From assembly GCF_008831285.2 (NCBI RefSeq), contig NC_045148.1, forward strand, positions 6,451,001 to 6,515,000: DNA of 64,000 nt, in the 5' to 3' direction. Shown here in pieces: positions 21,627 through 32,645 of this stretch (its first letter is position 1; every line of letters starts with the position of its first letter). The position numbers and the translations under genes were made by a program. This stretch comes from Nymphaea colorata (Eukaryota; Streptophyta; Magnoliopsida; Nymphaeales; Nymphaeaceae). The notes under the pieces were generated by a model that saw only the letters and a program-made list of their open reading frames with translations, was not told the DNA's origin and did not search any database.

Positions 21627-21768
21627 CAGAAATGTTAATTTTATGTAAAGGGTTGTTTATGTGTTGCCAAGCCATCTAGCAGATGGACTAGTGACTCACT
21701 AACTCGGCCTTGTTTGGTTTGCTGTTGCTCCTCTCGTGTTTCAATGTCCAGTTTAGCTTGTTCCCTTC

Positions 21769-21774
21769 AATAAA
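21769..21774 (+). terminator. Putative poly(A) signal of UGT copy 1
   Basis: AATAAA 143 bp after the stop, inside a 3' flank conserved with copy 2 ('cttgttcccttcaataaatt'). Confidence 0.45.
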
Positions 21775-21939
21775 TTAGACTAATAATGGATTCTCGATCG
21801 CTTACGAACATGTTACTATTTCTGAACAATCTCCCCCTTCCTCTCTCCCCATCAACAAATTAAACTGGATAAGGAGCATTCAGCTCCTTGATCGCTTATG
21901 AGCATTCAGCCCCTTTTTTTTCACGTTTATGCATCATTT

Positions 21940-22220
21940 GATGCAGGGAAGGCCGTTGCCTTCCTGGGCGGCGAGCTCCTGCTGCTTGGGGGAGGTGATT
22001 GCCTCCCAGTCTCAACCTTTTCTTTTATCGAAATAAGTGAAAAACAAAGGGGAAGGCCATCGCCTACCCCGACACGGACCGCCCACCGACATCCCCAAGT
22101 CGGCGGAGGCGACATACTCCCCAGCATAAATTTTTTAAATGAAAAGAGAAAAAAGCAAAGTGGAGGACGTTGTTTCCCCGTCACTGCCGCCAGCCTCTCC
22201 TGGCCAGCAAGGGAAGTCGG
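21940..22220 (+). repeat. UGT 3' flank with internal 'aaggccrtygcc' repeats
   Basis: A GC-rich flank in which 'aaggccgttgcctt', 'aaggccatcgcct' and similar words recur about every 110-140 bp. It is shared with 39040-39300 in unit B. The match to unit B stops at 'aagtcggcagtgg' (22220). Confidence 0.5.
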
Positions 22221-22564
22221 CAGTGGGAAGAAAAGATGTTAAAATAAGAGAGAAAAAAAGACATACCAAACACACAAAGCTTAAGGTGGTTGAGCCTTAT
22301 CAATGGCCTACGTCCACACACAAGTCCACACACAAGACGACATGATGGCTGCTTTCTCACAGTAACAGCGAGTTCTTTTATAAGTGAGAAGTGAGAAAAC
22401 CAACAAAATTTACCACACCTCCACCATAAGAGAACTAACAAAAGGTAGGAGATGATAATTGTCCAAAATAACTGCCAACATAAAAATGAAAAATTAGAAA
22501 ATGAGATACGTCATTATAAATATAACCGTTCAAAAGGGACGTGCATAAAACCCTTTCTTCAACA
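22221..22564 (-). repeat. Copia-B 3' LTR (inner edge certain, outer edge not)
   Basis: On the minus strand the purine tract GAGGGGGAG is followed by TGTTGAAGAAAGGGTTTTAT, the LTR start, with the boundary at 22564. A TATA-like CTTATAAAAG lies at about 22383-22374. The outer end before 22221 was not identified by a terminal CA or target duplication. Confidence 0.6.
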
Positions 22565-23045
22565 CTCCCCCTCAAGTGAGGCGTAGAGATTACAACAACC
22601 CCACTTGAATTTTAGCTCCTCAAGCCATTTCATATCGAAGCCTTTAGTTAATCCATCGGCAAGCTGATCATTGCTTCTAGTATATGAAGTTGTAAACACT
22701 TTTTTCTGAGCTTGTCCACGCATATAATGACAGTCAATTTCAATGTGTTTAGTGCACTCATGAAAGACTGAATTAGCCGCAATGTGTATCGCCGCTTGAT
22801 TGTCACAATGCATAGAAACTGGTTTTTCAACTTTGAATCGCATTTCACAAATTAGAAATTTAACTCAAATAAGTTCACTCGCCGTAGTAGCCATCGCTCT
22901 ATACTCTGCTTTTGCACTGGATCGTGACACTGTATGTTATTTTCTACTTTTCCTTGTCATTAAATTTCCTCCAACAAAAACACAATATCTTGATGTGGAT
23001 TTTCTATCTGTGCTGTCAGCTCAATCAGCATCTGTGAATCCTCTA
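22565..23045 (-). pseudogene. Copia-B RNase H domain, 3' part
   Basis: Minus-strand frame reads RKSTSRYCVFVGGNL, SRSSAKAEYRAMATT, then [20 protein letters not shown] and TKHIEIDCHYMRGQ, ending LADGLTKG...LEGEC. These are the landmarks of the Copia RNase H. A stop replaces the Trp in the 'DADWA' motif, and a frame change is needed before the CDNQAA part. Confidence 0.75.
23043..23045 (+). repeat. 3-bp target duplication, left
   Basis: cta, repeated at 24066-24068 on the other side of the inserted element. Confidence 0.6.
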
Positions 23046-24065
23046 GGTAGTGTTTGATGGCTAGAAATATATTTCTAGAAATATATTTCTTGAAAAAATG
23101 GAATGAGAAAAATCTTTCTTATTTCCAATTTTAATATGTGTGTGATGATGAGAAACAAATTTCCAGAAACTTATTTCTTAGTTTGTTGAAATAGAAATAT
23201 ATTTCCAGGTTTAGGAAAAGAAGGGAGGAGAGAGGAGAAAGAAGGGAAGGAGGGAGAAGCACCAAATTCCTCAACACCACACTCAGAGCACCACATTGAA
23301 GCATTCGTCACTAAAATCCATGGGTTCCCTCTTCTTCCTCCACCTCCCATTCCATATTCTACTTGTTCCTCCCTCCTTCCATTCTTCCTCTTTCTTCCTC
23401 CACCCTCCTTCCCTTCTTCCTCCTCCCTCCTTCCCTTCTTCTTCTGCTTCCATTCTTCCTCTTTCTTCCTCCACCCTCCTTCCCTTCTTCCTCCTCCCTC
23501 CTTCCCTTCTTCTTCTGCCTCCCTGCTTCCTCCTCCCTCTTCTTCCTCTGCCTCCCTTCTTCTTCTTCTCTCCTTCCCCTTTTCCTCCGCCTCCTTTCTT
23601 CCCTTCTTCTTCCGCCTCCCTGCTTCCTCCTCCCTCTTCTTCCTCCGCCTCCCTTCTTCCTCATCTCTCCTTCCCCTTTTCCTCCGCCTCCCTTCTTCCT
23701 CCTCTCTCCTTCCCTTCTTGCTCCTTCTTCCTCCTCCTCTCTTCTTCCTCCTCCCTCCTTCCCTTCTTCCTCCCCGTCCCTTCTTCTCCTCCTTGCTCCT
23801 TCCCTTCTTCCTCCTCCCTTCTTCCCTTCTTCCTCCTTCCCTTCTTCCCTTCTTTCTCCCCGTCCCTTCTTCCACCCCAACGGTAAAAAAAAAAAAATCG
23901 GAAAAATATTTCTGGCTTAAATCTGGAATAATATTTCCAGAATTTTTTTTCCGTTTTGAGCCCCAACGGTAAAAAAAAAAACACCTGTTTGAAACTAGAA
24001 AACTTTTGAAAATTTGAAATAAATTTCGTATGCTACAATAAAATTCCAGCCTATCAAACGCTACC
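23046..24065. mobile_element. 1020-bp inverted-repeat element with polypyrimidine core
   Basis: The left end GGTAGTGTTTGATGGCT and the reverse complement of the right end GGTAGCGTTTGATAGGCT are inverted repeats, flanked by cta/cta. Removing the element and one cta rejoins the Copia frame exactly: ENIDI + RGFTDAD. The 3-bp duplication suggests PIF/Harbinger-like, though that group usually prefers TWA. It has no transposase. About 23215-23880 is an almost pure CTTCCTCC-type tract, and 'ccaacggtaaaaaaaaa' occurs twice (23877, 23963). Confidence 0.75.
23215..23880. repeat. Polypyrimidine/polypurine minisatellite
   Basis: Hundreds of bases made almost only of C and T on the plus strand, in variants of cttcctcctccctccttccc. 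Such tracts can form triplex DNA (general knowledge). The long Glu/Lys/Arg-rich reading frame on the minus strand is a by-product. Confidence 0.9.
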
Positions 24066-24068
24066 CTA

Positions 24069-25211
24069 ATATCAATGTTTTCATTTTTCTTGTACCATAA
24101 TCCTTGACCTGGAGAGCCTTTCAAATATCTCAAAATTCTATCAATAACTTTCATACGTATATTCTTTGGGAAATGCATAAACTGGCTGACCCGACTAACG
24201 GCAAACGAAATATCAGGTCGTGTTACCATAAGATAAATCAGTCTTCCAACCAATCGTTAATATCTAGAAACATCTTCCAGAGCTTCATCATCTTCTACAT
24301 CAATTTTATGTAGGGTTCAATAGGTGTCAAGGCAGGCTTAGCTCTAAGTTTTTCTGGTCTCCTTAAGAAGATCAAGGGTGTGTTTTCTTTGAGACATAAA
24401 GACGTCTTTCTTTGATTTAGATATTTCTATCCCAAGAAAATATCTCAACTTTCTCAAATCTTTTATTTCAAAAGTTTGGTGGCAGAAATTTGGTCATGAT
24501 CATTTTCTGTTAAAATAATATCATCTACATAAACAAAAATTATCACTATTGTCTCTTCAGCCCTTTTGATAAATATGAGTTGTCTGCAAAGACTACGTTT
24601 GAATCTTCTATCTTCTAAAGTAGTGCCTAGTTTTTGATGTCATGCACAGGGAGATTGTTTAAGACCATATATAGACTTTTTGAGTTTGCATACTAAGTTT
24701 GGTTTTCCTTCTTGTGGGTACCTGGAGGTAATTGCATATATACTTTCTCGTTCAAATCACCTTGTAAAAATGCATTTTTCACATCTAATTGAAAGAGTTG
24801 CCAATTGAGATTGCAAGCATTGGATAAAATAATTATGATAGTATTCATTTTAACAACTGGAGCAAATGTTTCATCATAGTCCAATCCATGAGTTTGAGAG
24901 TAGCCTTTTACTACAAGCCAAGCTTTGTGTCGCTCTATGGTACCATCACTATGATACTTAGTTTTAAAAATCCACATACAACCAATCACATTCTTATCAT
25001 TTGGCACTTGAACGAGTTCCCAAGTGTTATTTTTGTGAAGTGCACTTAGCTCTTCATTAATCGCTTCTACCCAAACACAGTTTTTCATAGCTTCTTGATA
25101 GGAATTTGAATCAATAATTTTAAATATATTGCTCAAATATCCAACATGTTTGGATGATACCCAATCATGGATAATAATTAATTGAAAATGTTTGAGTAGA
25201 ATAAGTAACAT
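24069..25211 (-). pseudogene. Copia-B reverse transcriptase
   Basis: Minus strand shows: MKNCVWVEAINEELSALHKN (usual 'W..AM..E..AL..N.TW'), GCMWIFKTKYHSDGTIERHK, LVVKGYSQTHGLDYDETFAP, FQLDVKNAFLQGDLNEKVYM, then after stops and frame changes the YVDD-region (about 24520) and MVGRLIYLMVTRPDISFAVS with VSQFMHF and ILRYLKG. The order and motifs are those of RVT_2. Interrupted by stops near 24690. Confidence 0.8.
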
Positions 25212-26300
25212 AGTCGTGCAAATACCTTGGAGGGTACGTGTCCCTTTCTGATCTTCTTACTATAGTCTCTAGAATTGAATTTTGGATAGCTTCACCCTCG
25301 TTAGAAACACCATCTTCAGCATCACCTTCATCAGTCACCTCATTAAGGTCTACTTGTGGTTGAGGTGAAGCAATAAACATATCAAACTCTTTATAGTCCT
25401 CCATTCTATGTGTAGTATTATGGTTTAGTGACTTCCCTTTTCGCACAATGGCCTTAAAGCATGGTTCCTGCTCATCAAAACAAATATCTCGTGAGATCAA
25501 CACTTGGTTGGTTTCTAAATCGAAGCACCGATATCCTTTTTCTGATGAAGAATACCCCAAGAAAACACACCGCTTGGCTCGTTGACTTAACTTGTCAGAT
25601 CTTTTGCATTTGACAAAAACTACACACCCAAAAGTCCTTAAGTGTGCAATTTTGATAGGTCTGTTCATAAGAATTTTCATTGGAGATTTATTATTCAAAT
25701 GTCTTGATGGAAGCCTGTTTATAATATAACATGTTGTCATAACCGCATCACTCCAAAAACTTTTTGTTACTGACATTTGGAATAGTAATGAGCGAGTAGT
25801 TTCTAACAAAAGTCAATTTTTTCTCTCAGCCACCCCATTCTATTGGGGAGTATCCACACATGTAAATTGAAGAGTAATGTCATACATTTTCTTAAATTGA
25901 TCAAATTCTTGATTTTTGTACTCAGTTCCATTGTTTGATCTCAGGGTTTCCACACGAGCATTATACTAAGTTTCAATCATCCTGAAAAACTCCTAAAACT
26001 TTGAAAAAATTTCATTTTTAGATTTTAGCAGGTACAACCATGTCATTTTAGAACAATCATCAATGAAAGTCACATAGTAATGATATCCAGTATAGGAATT
26101 AGTAGGCGCAGGGCCCCAAACATCAGAATACTAACTCAAAAAATTGTTAATATGATTTTCTATACCACCAAACGGTAATCTAAACATCTTGGCAAATTTG
26201 CAAATGTCACATAGCTGCGAATTAAAGACTAAATCAGACATTAGAACTTTCAAAGTTTGACTTGACACATGTCCAAACCGCTGGTGCCATAACTCTCCAT
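25165..26300 (-). pseudogene. Copia-B integrase
   Basis: The open part 25809-25165 reads SFWSDAVMTTCYIINRLPSR, then HLRTFGCVVFVKC, RAKRCVFLGYSSSEKGYRCF and VLISRDICFDE, the C-terminal half of Copia integrase and its downstream region. The catalytic core upstream (25810-26300) is broken by stops. It inserts element cDNA into the genome in intact relatives. Confidence 0.75.
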
Positions 26301-26301
26301 T

Positions 26302-26829
26302 TCATTTAGAACTTGTGATCAGTGCACTACTTGTGTTGTCCAGCCAATAAACGATGTGGTGTAATTCTCCCTTACCAATCATCTTCCTCGCTGCAATGTC
26401 CTGAACAATTGTATCAACTGGAGAGAAAGTAACACAACAATTAGGTTCTCTTGTAAGTTTCAATCTATATAACAGATTAGAATTCGAATCTCGCATGTGC
26501 ATAATTTTAGAGCTAATAGGTTGATTTAAAAATGGCATTTCACCAATACCACTCACATGTATAGAAGACCCATTTGCTATAGTAATATATTTATCAATAT
26601 TATGAGTGGAATAGTTCTTGAGTAGATGTCGATCCATGGCCATGTGGTCACTCGCCCCGGAATCCAACACCCAAGTATTAGAAAACATACATTTGGGGTT
26701 ACACAGAGTGGAATTGCTTGTTGATGCAGCTACGACTTCTTGCTTGATGGACATGTGCTTTAGCAATTCTGAAATTTCTTCTAAGACCGCTGTAGAATCA
26801 TTAGTCTCTTTAGATTTGGTAGCAGCCAC
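26302..26829 (-). pseudogene. Copia-B protease region
   Basis: The frame includes WVLDSGASDHMA, the retroviral-type aspartic protease active site (D-S-G-A) of Copia polyproteins, then ITIANGSSIHVSGIGE. It is open for 175 codons. The preceding residues are gag C-terminus. Confidence 0.8.
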
Positions 26830-27330
26830 TGATGCCGAGGATGAAGTTTCTCTAGATTTTTCAAACGGTAATTTCTTAGGTTATGATCTTTCTTTATAAT
26901 ATAAATCTTTTTTATAAATGAAACATCCTAGAAATATTGTTTTTCTCACTATACAGCTCTTTGATCATTTTCCAAATTTGTGCAGTAGTTTCAGCAAAAA
27001 AAAAAAACCTAGTTGAATTCTCGGTTCCATAGAATTCATCAACCAAGACATAACCATGTGATTGGTCATTTTCCACTCCTTGTAGAAGGAGCTATTCTCA
27101 TCTGGTTCTGGGAAATCACCAGTAACATATTCAAGTTTTGATTTTCATCTCAAAAACAACGTTGCTGATTTTGACCATCCAATATAATTTATTCCATTGA
27201 TAAGCACCGACGTGATTTTAATAGCAGGATTGGGTTGCTCTTGAACAACAATCTTCTCAATGACTCGATTGTTACCTGTTTTAGCCATGATGCTCACGAC
27301 GATGAGAATAAGGAGATCAGGTCTGCTCAA
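26830..27330 (-). pseudogene. Copia-B gag
   Basis: Starts MAKTGNNRVIEKIV (ATG near 27288) and continues INGINYIGWSKSATLFLR, the 'L.G.NY..W...' motif of Copia gag N-termini, then a stop. Later frames retain EWKMTNHMVMSWLMNSMEP. The zinc knuckle was not found. Confidence 0.65.
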
Positions 27331-27796
27331 GCCTCGTCCAGGCCCAGCAAACAGTCGCTGAATTTTTAAAAATCACCTCCAACTCGCATAACTGAAAATT
27401 GGATAGGAACTCACTGACGGGGTGAGGAGTGGACGCCTCTAGTTTCAGCTGCAAATCAGCACTAGAGAGAAATCGTGTGAAGATTTCTTCTTGCATTCTG
27501 ACTGTTCCTCAAGTTCGCAGAAAGCTTCAGAAACCTGCAGTTTTTGTAAAATCCATCGTTCTTCGCAGAATCATTCAAAAGATCTGTAACATGGTCCAAA
27601 AATAGTAGACACAGGCCAGAATCCAACGCCCCCTTGCTTGACCCTTGAGTCGTCTCCAACCAAGTATGCGTGAGAGAGAAAGTCACGCCTGGACAGAGGA
27701 GTTTGGTGTGTCTACTTGACTCCTCGACAAAAATTCATTGCAAGCTCTCTGAAACTTAGGATCAAAGCCCCAACAACCTCAGCGGAAATGCTTAAC

Positions 27797-27808
27797 GCTC
27801 TGACACCA
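27797..27808 (-). other. Copia-B primer-binding site
   Basis: Minus strand TGGTGTCAGAGC, close to the initiator-tRNA-Met complement, directly adjoining the LTR remnant. Confidence 0.75.
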
Positions 27809-27839
27809 TGTTGACGTGCATAAAACGCTTTCTTCAACA
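27809..27839 (-). repeat. 31-bp collapsed LTR of Copia-B
   Basis: The minus strand starts TGTTGAAGAAAGCGTTTTAT and ends GTCAACA. The first 27 bases match the start of the 3' LTR at 22564, and the end gives a CA terminus next to the primer site. Normal Copia LTRs are hundreds of bases, so the middle appears deleted. Confidence 0.7.
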
Positions 27840-28202
27840 CTCCCCCTCAAGTGGAGTGCAAAGATTATAGCAGCCCCACTTGAATTTTAGCTCCTCAAGC
27901 TGTTTCATATTCAAGCCTTTAGTTAATCCACTAGCAAACTGATCATTGCTTCTAGTATATGGAGTTGTAATCACCTTTTTTTGAACCTGTTCACGCACAT
28001 AATGGCAGTCAATTTTTATGTGTTTAGTGTGCTCATGAAAGACTAAATTAGCTGCAACGTGTATCGCCGCTTGATTGTCACAATACATAGGAACTGGTTT
28101 TCAACTTTGAATCTCATTTCACAAATGAGAGATTTAACCCAAACAAGTTCACTCGCTGTAGTAGCCATCGCTTTATACTCAGCTTCTGCACTGGACCGTG
28201 AC
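27840..28202 (-). pseudogene. RNase H tail of a second Copia-B copy
   Basis: Minus-strand frame reads [29 protein letters not shown] and FASGLTKG...LEGEC, nearly the same protein end as at 22559-22843. It runs into the purine tract and LTR remnant. It is cut at 28202, just after the motif matching 22912-22925, by unrelated sequence leading to a (TA)n tract. Confidence 0.8.
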
Positions 28203-28215
28203 AAAAGACATTCTC

Positions 28216-28216
<1 letters not shown>

Positions 28217-28265
<49 letters not shown>
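28217..28265. repeat. (TA)n microsatellite
   Basis: About 48 bp of TA. The homologous tract in unit B is at 39304-39344; in unit A it marks the edge of the Copia-B insertion. Confidence 0.9.
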
Positions 28266-28268
<3 letters not shown>

Positions 28269-28490
28269 AAAGGACTTAACTTATTCCATTATCATTAGCG
28301 AGCAGATGAATGATGCAGGTTGAGGTTGCAATGGTTGATCGACAGCCATGGTACTTAATTTGATATTAAGGGTTACAATAGCTGCGGCATTCATCTTAAA
28401 TGACAAGCTAGTTTTTCTATTTGATGCATTGCACGAGCAAGTTAGACGCTGTTTTCTCCATTGTTCTTTAATCTTCTTTGACTTTAACTC

Positions 28491-28762
28491 AGAGTCACCA
28501 ATATCATTATCGTGTTGTTAATGGGAAGCTAGTTTCCTCACATATTAAGGACAAGTTTGTTTTTTCAATAACATTTCCGAAATTAGAAGGAGCAGAAGAA
28601 ATGATAGAAAAATATGGAAATTTGGTTTTTCTGTTAAGTTTCCTACAATACAATTGATCAAAAAAAAAAAAAATTTGATCGTATGTTAAAAGAAACCTCT
28701 AAAAGCAAAAATTAATACATCAAGGTTATTTTGAAAAGAATGAAAAAATAAGCAAGAAACTA
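28491..28762. other. No recognised feature
   Basis: AT-rich DNA between the end of unit A homology and the Copia-C direct repeat. Confidence 0.6.
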
Positions 28763-30673
28763 AAAGTATGTGATATTTTGAATGTGGCAGCCACTTTTCA
28801 AAATATCATTATGATAATTTCTGATTGTTTCTTTTTTTCTTCATTTAGTTTTCTTTTTTTTTTCCAGAAAAGGTAATCAAAATATTTGAGAAAGTGCTTT
28901 AATTTTTCTCATTATTTCATTTAAAACCTTATACTTTGGGTCTATGCTGATCACTCAAGCCTGAACACATAATCCCTTAAAACAACTGCAAGACCAACAA
29001 CATGCCATCTTCGTGTTTTGGCTGGGAAACTATTTCACGGTGACCATATATATGTTTTCCAATTAACGGTTGCAGCAATATTAATTATTTTCACCTTTAC
29101 GTTTTGATTTGTTTTTTTTTCGCCCCTTTTGTGCTTGCCAATGGTGTTGATGTAAATACACATTGTGAATCCAAACATGACCTCATGACAGCGAGCAGGC
29201 CAAGATTAAGACACTTTTAAGTTGGAGGAGGTCAATAATTCAATATACATTAACTCAATTGCTGCATATAGCACGGGTTTCCCAGTATGTTCAAGATTTT
29301 GATTTCTTGATATACCAAATTATTTGTCTTAGTTTCTTTTTCTTTTGTTTCTCCTTTGAGACGGATGTCAAGCTAACGGACATTCCTGTTCTATTGTGGG
29401 GAAACTATGCACATATATTCAATTATTCTACAAATTGGGTGTGTGAGTATATATATATTGACAATGGCGTTCAACTGAATCAAATGAGTATTTTAGTAAG
29501 GTCCCCCCATACCTATGTCGCGTACAGACCACGCAAAGCAGGTACTTGAACACACCTGAGTACTTTTTGGATCGAAGTGATCTAAACTTCTTCGTACTAA
29601 ATTTTGCTTGTTTCTAACGTAGACTTTGTTCTCTTTTTGCAAGTTATTGGTCTTTAACATGCACTATTGGTGAATCAACGGTGCAACACAAGTACATAAA
29701 CTTGAAAGTTTAATTCTTCAAAGCTAACCATCTGCAACTTAGATGCTTAAAACAAAATATTATATGCATTCTATTTTTGAAGAATAGCAACATATATGAA
29801 ACTGTGTGAATATGTCATTGCGAACCGAAAGCATACCAGATAACCATGCAAATGGAGGAAGAAGGAAAGCAAAAAAGAGAGGAGGGTGGCCTTCATTGCA
29901 AATTCTTTACTGATGTGGGATATAATGTCCTGTAAGAGCATGGCAGGGCTGCCAGTTATAAAAATAATGTCATCAACATAGAGAATGAGGTATGTTGTGC
30001 CTCTATCGGTATCCCAAATAAAAGGAGAGGAATCAGCATTGCTGCATGTGAACCCATTTTAAGGACCACGGTAGTAAGCCAGTCAAACGTTTGCCATTTT
30101 ATTGAAGATTGCTAATTGAGTCGTTAGAGTGTGTGATTCAATCAACAAATATAGTTGAGCTGTTGTTTGTCATCCAAACCATGTGCTTTGCTCCATGTAG
30201 ACTAGTTCATCAGGAATTCCAAGAAGCAACGCATTCTTAACATCAAGTTGTCACACATCCATCCATGTATCTGAGAGATACTCAATACAAAATCTATAGT
30301 AGTACGTGCTTGATGAAGTCCGATTTTTCAACATGGTTGATTCCTTCTGAGTGAAACCTTTGGTGACTAGGTATAACTTGAAGAGGTGGTTAGGTGAACC
30401 AGGGTGCACCATGCATAGTCCCTGGTGCATGACATGAGTTTCCCTGGCCCACTTGCAAACAGCCCCTAAACCACTCCCAAGGGTCGGTGTCAAGCACATG
30501 GGCCTATGCATATATGATGCACCAGTGTACAGGCCTGTGCATATAACGAGCTTCATGCTTCGTGAGCCTGGGAGCGGATCCATCAGGGAATGAGATTCAA
30601 AGTTTGTGTAGAGTCAAGAACTTGAATTTCTTCTTTCATGGCATCATACTAATGGGGATCTTGTAGTGCAACC
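28763..30673 (-). repeat. Copia-C direct repeat, copy 1 (contains RT relic)
   Basis: Matches 32646-34258 from 'aagtatgtgatatttt' to 'ggggatcttgtagtgca'. Minus-strand coding shreds include DAMKEEIQVLDSTQT (about 30640), LVTKGFTQKES (about 30360), QLDVKNALL (about 30250) and ILYVDDIIFITGSPA (about 29960), i.e. Copia RT with its YVDD active site. The segment of roughly 30062-30405 is missing from copy 2. Confidence 0.7.
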
Positions 30674-31567
30674 AATATATACTACTTTACATCACTAACC
30701 TAATACTAAAAAATTTTCACACGTCGAAAGGATTTTCTTGTCTTGTTAGTTGGAAAAGTGGTTTTTCACTATACCCCCTTGCATTAAACATCATCAATAA
30801 AAAGATTCTTGAAATATATTTTTCTTTTTTCCGTGAAATATTTGGAAATTTTCAATTTTTCTTCCCCCAAAAACATTATAACATTTATGTGGAAAAAAAT
30901 TAAGCACCACACAATAGAAAGACTCCTAGCTTTCCCATTTCAGCCGTCAAATGTGGCCCCCAGCTTTGTGAATCATTTTTAATTCCAAGTTCTCTCAGGT
31001 AAGTATTAATTTAGAAAAAAAAAATCCACTTGTTGTAAAGCTCTGGCGAGGGAAGCATTTGACACTTTTGGCTGTGATTTCTCATTTCTGTGAAAAGCTT
31101 CAACTGCCGTACATACTTGAACAAAGTAAGGCATGGAATAAGGTATTGGATGCTTAGTGTTCTTTTTTAATTATTTGTCTTCACTAGATCATTTAAATAT
31201 TTATTCTTATAATATGCTACTGAAAGTGGCAGAGTGAGAAATTTAAGGTAGAAGAGGCACAAAAATAGTGAGTGAAAAACATACATAATGTCTTGAGTAA
31301 TTGCATTTCCAATAATACAATGCAATTGAGTACATATTTCTTGCAGCAGCATACACAATAGTTGAAAATCTACATATTTACAACAAAATTGAATACTTAA
31401 GAATTTGGATTATACTTTCTATAGAAATAAAATTAGCAAGATACTACCTTTTAAGGATGTTTCCTCTCATAATTGTGCATAATCATATATAGTACATGTT
31501 AGCTGCATAAATAATTAATATATACATATTTTTGAACATTTGTACAATAAATGCCCATGTCTTGCGG

Positions 31568-31602
<35 letters not shown>

Positions 31603-31740
31603 TGGCTAAAGAATGGTAATAATAACATTTAACCAAAACTCATTTAAGATTTACCAACCCTGCTCTACGCAATGTAAATACCCACTAATGTTAAATAATT
31701 TTCCTTTAAAAAGCTAAAAGCAGTTTCAGCATAAGCTTTA
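30674..31740. repeat. Dispersed repeat R, copy 1
   Basis: Matches 44793-45672, from 'atatatactactt.acat' to 'gcataagctttaga', with the same internal order including a TA microsatellite (31569-31599 vs 45507-45528). Nature unknown; no coding. Confidence 0.7.
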
Positions 31741-32645
31741 GACTTTTCCAATGACAATGCTCCCTTTTTATTCCCTTCTTTTTTTTATCGTCATTCTTCA
31801 ATTAACTTTTCAAACTTTGAAACATTTTAATAATTGTCATTCCGTCAGCCTCTCTTCAGAACCCACTCTGCAGGAGGACCGCATGTCTTCCAATTATTCA
31901 TAGCAAAAAGGAGAAAGTAAAATAAAATTATTCTTTCTTTTTGTACAATATATGAAACTTTATAAAGAAAAAATGCATGCACATTAATGAAGGACACTCA
32001 TTTAGATGACAACCCAAAAGCAGGTTTTGGAAGTAAAACCTGCTCTTTTAACAAAGCTTTGGATGGATGACATGAAATTTGGGTTTTGCCAAAATCCTGT
32101 TTTCACAAAATATTTGCATTTTCGAGGTATCATCCAGTATAAAAGTCATTTTGAAAAACCCTTTTACAAAAATGGCTATAAAACAAAATTCTCACAAAAC
32201 TTGATTTTTGAGGGGTGTCATCCAAAACGCCGTGTCTAGGAAAACCTATTTTTTATCAACGTTACGTCAAATTCCAATCCCTAGAATGGACCCCAATTGG
32301 AAGCTTCTTGGTATTTCCTGTGATGCTTATTTGCAGTACTACAGTTGAAGAACCCAAAATAAAATATTGTTTTATGAATTTAGAGAACACTTTGCAGAAA
32401 GACGACCAACTTGATGGAGGCACCCAATGGGAAACGGTATGAGGAGAAGGCACCTTCATTCCATGTCCTACTTTTAGAGGGAAAAAAGTCCTAGTTCTTA
32501 TAAATTTCAAGTTCTTAAAACAGAGCAATGCACCTCTCTTGTTCCTGCGCAGAAAGAGGAAAATTCATCACCCAAACTTATGGATATCTCTTCTGCAGCT
32601 ATTAGCCTTCAAAATGATGAAACTATTATGGGATATACAGAGCCC
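31741..32645. other. No recognised gene
   Basis: AT-rich. Short frames such as 32006-32239 lack motifs. Several 'ttttgaaaacc/aaaatcctgttttcaca' words suggest an old miniature element, unproven. Confidence 0.5.

Larger units (their letters stand above)
22221..28202 (-). mobile_element. Copia-B: tandem Copia array with a collapsed shared LTR
   Basis: The minus strand holds, from the right: an RNase H tail of one copy (28202-27840), a 31-bp LTR remnant (27839-27809), a primer-binding site (27808-27797), then gag, protease, integrase, RT and RNase H of a second copy (about 27330-22565) and its 3' LTR (from 22564 leftward). Unit B of the UGT array lacks all of it, so it inserted in unit A after duplication or was lost from B. 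Frames carry stops. Confidence 0.75.
17661..28490 (+). repeat. Unit A of the UGT tandem array (with later insertion)
   Basis: From 17661 to 18120 this block matches unit C (60-500). From about 18095 through UGT copy 1 to 22220 it matches unit B. The match to unit B resumes after the Copia-B insertion at the (TA)n tract 28217 and continues to about 28490 (vs 39302-39545), including 'ggttgaggttgcaatggttg' (about 28318) and 'cagccatggtacttaatttg'. The duplicated unit therefore includes promoter, gene and about 1 kb of 3' flank. Confidence 0.75.

Noticed and set aside
20138-21675. Several antisense and shifted frames of 70-160 codons over UGT copy 1 (and the same over copy 2, 37104-38796)
   Set aside because: They are shadows of a GC-rich coding sequence and carry no motifs; the sense frame has all UGT landmarks.
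23171-24253. 360-codon minus-strand reading frame rich in Glu, Lys, Arg and Gly
   Set aside because: It joins the Copia-B RT tail to the complement of a polypyrimidine repeat within an inserted element. Low-complexity by-product, not a gene.
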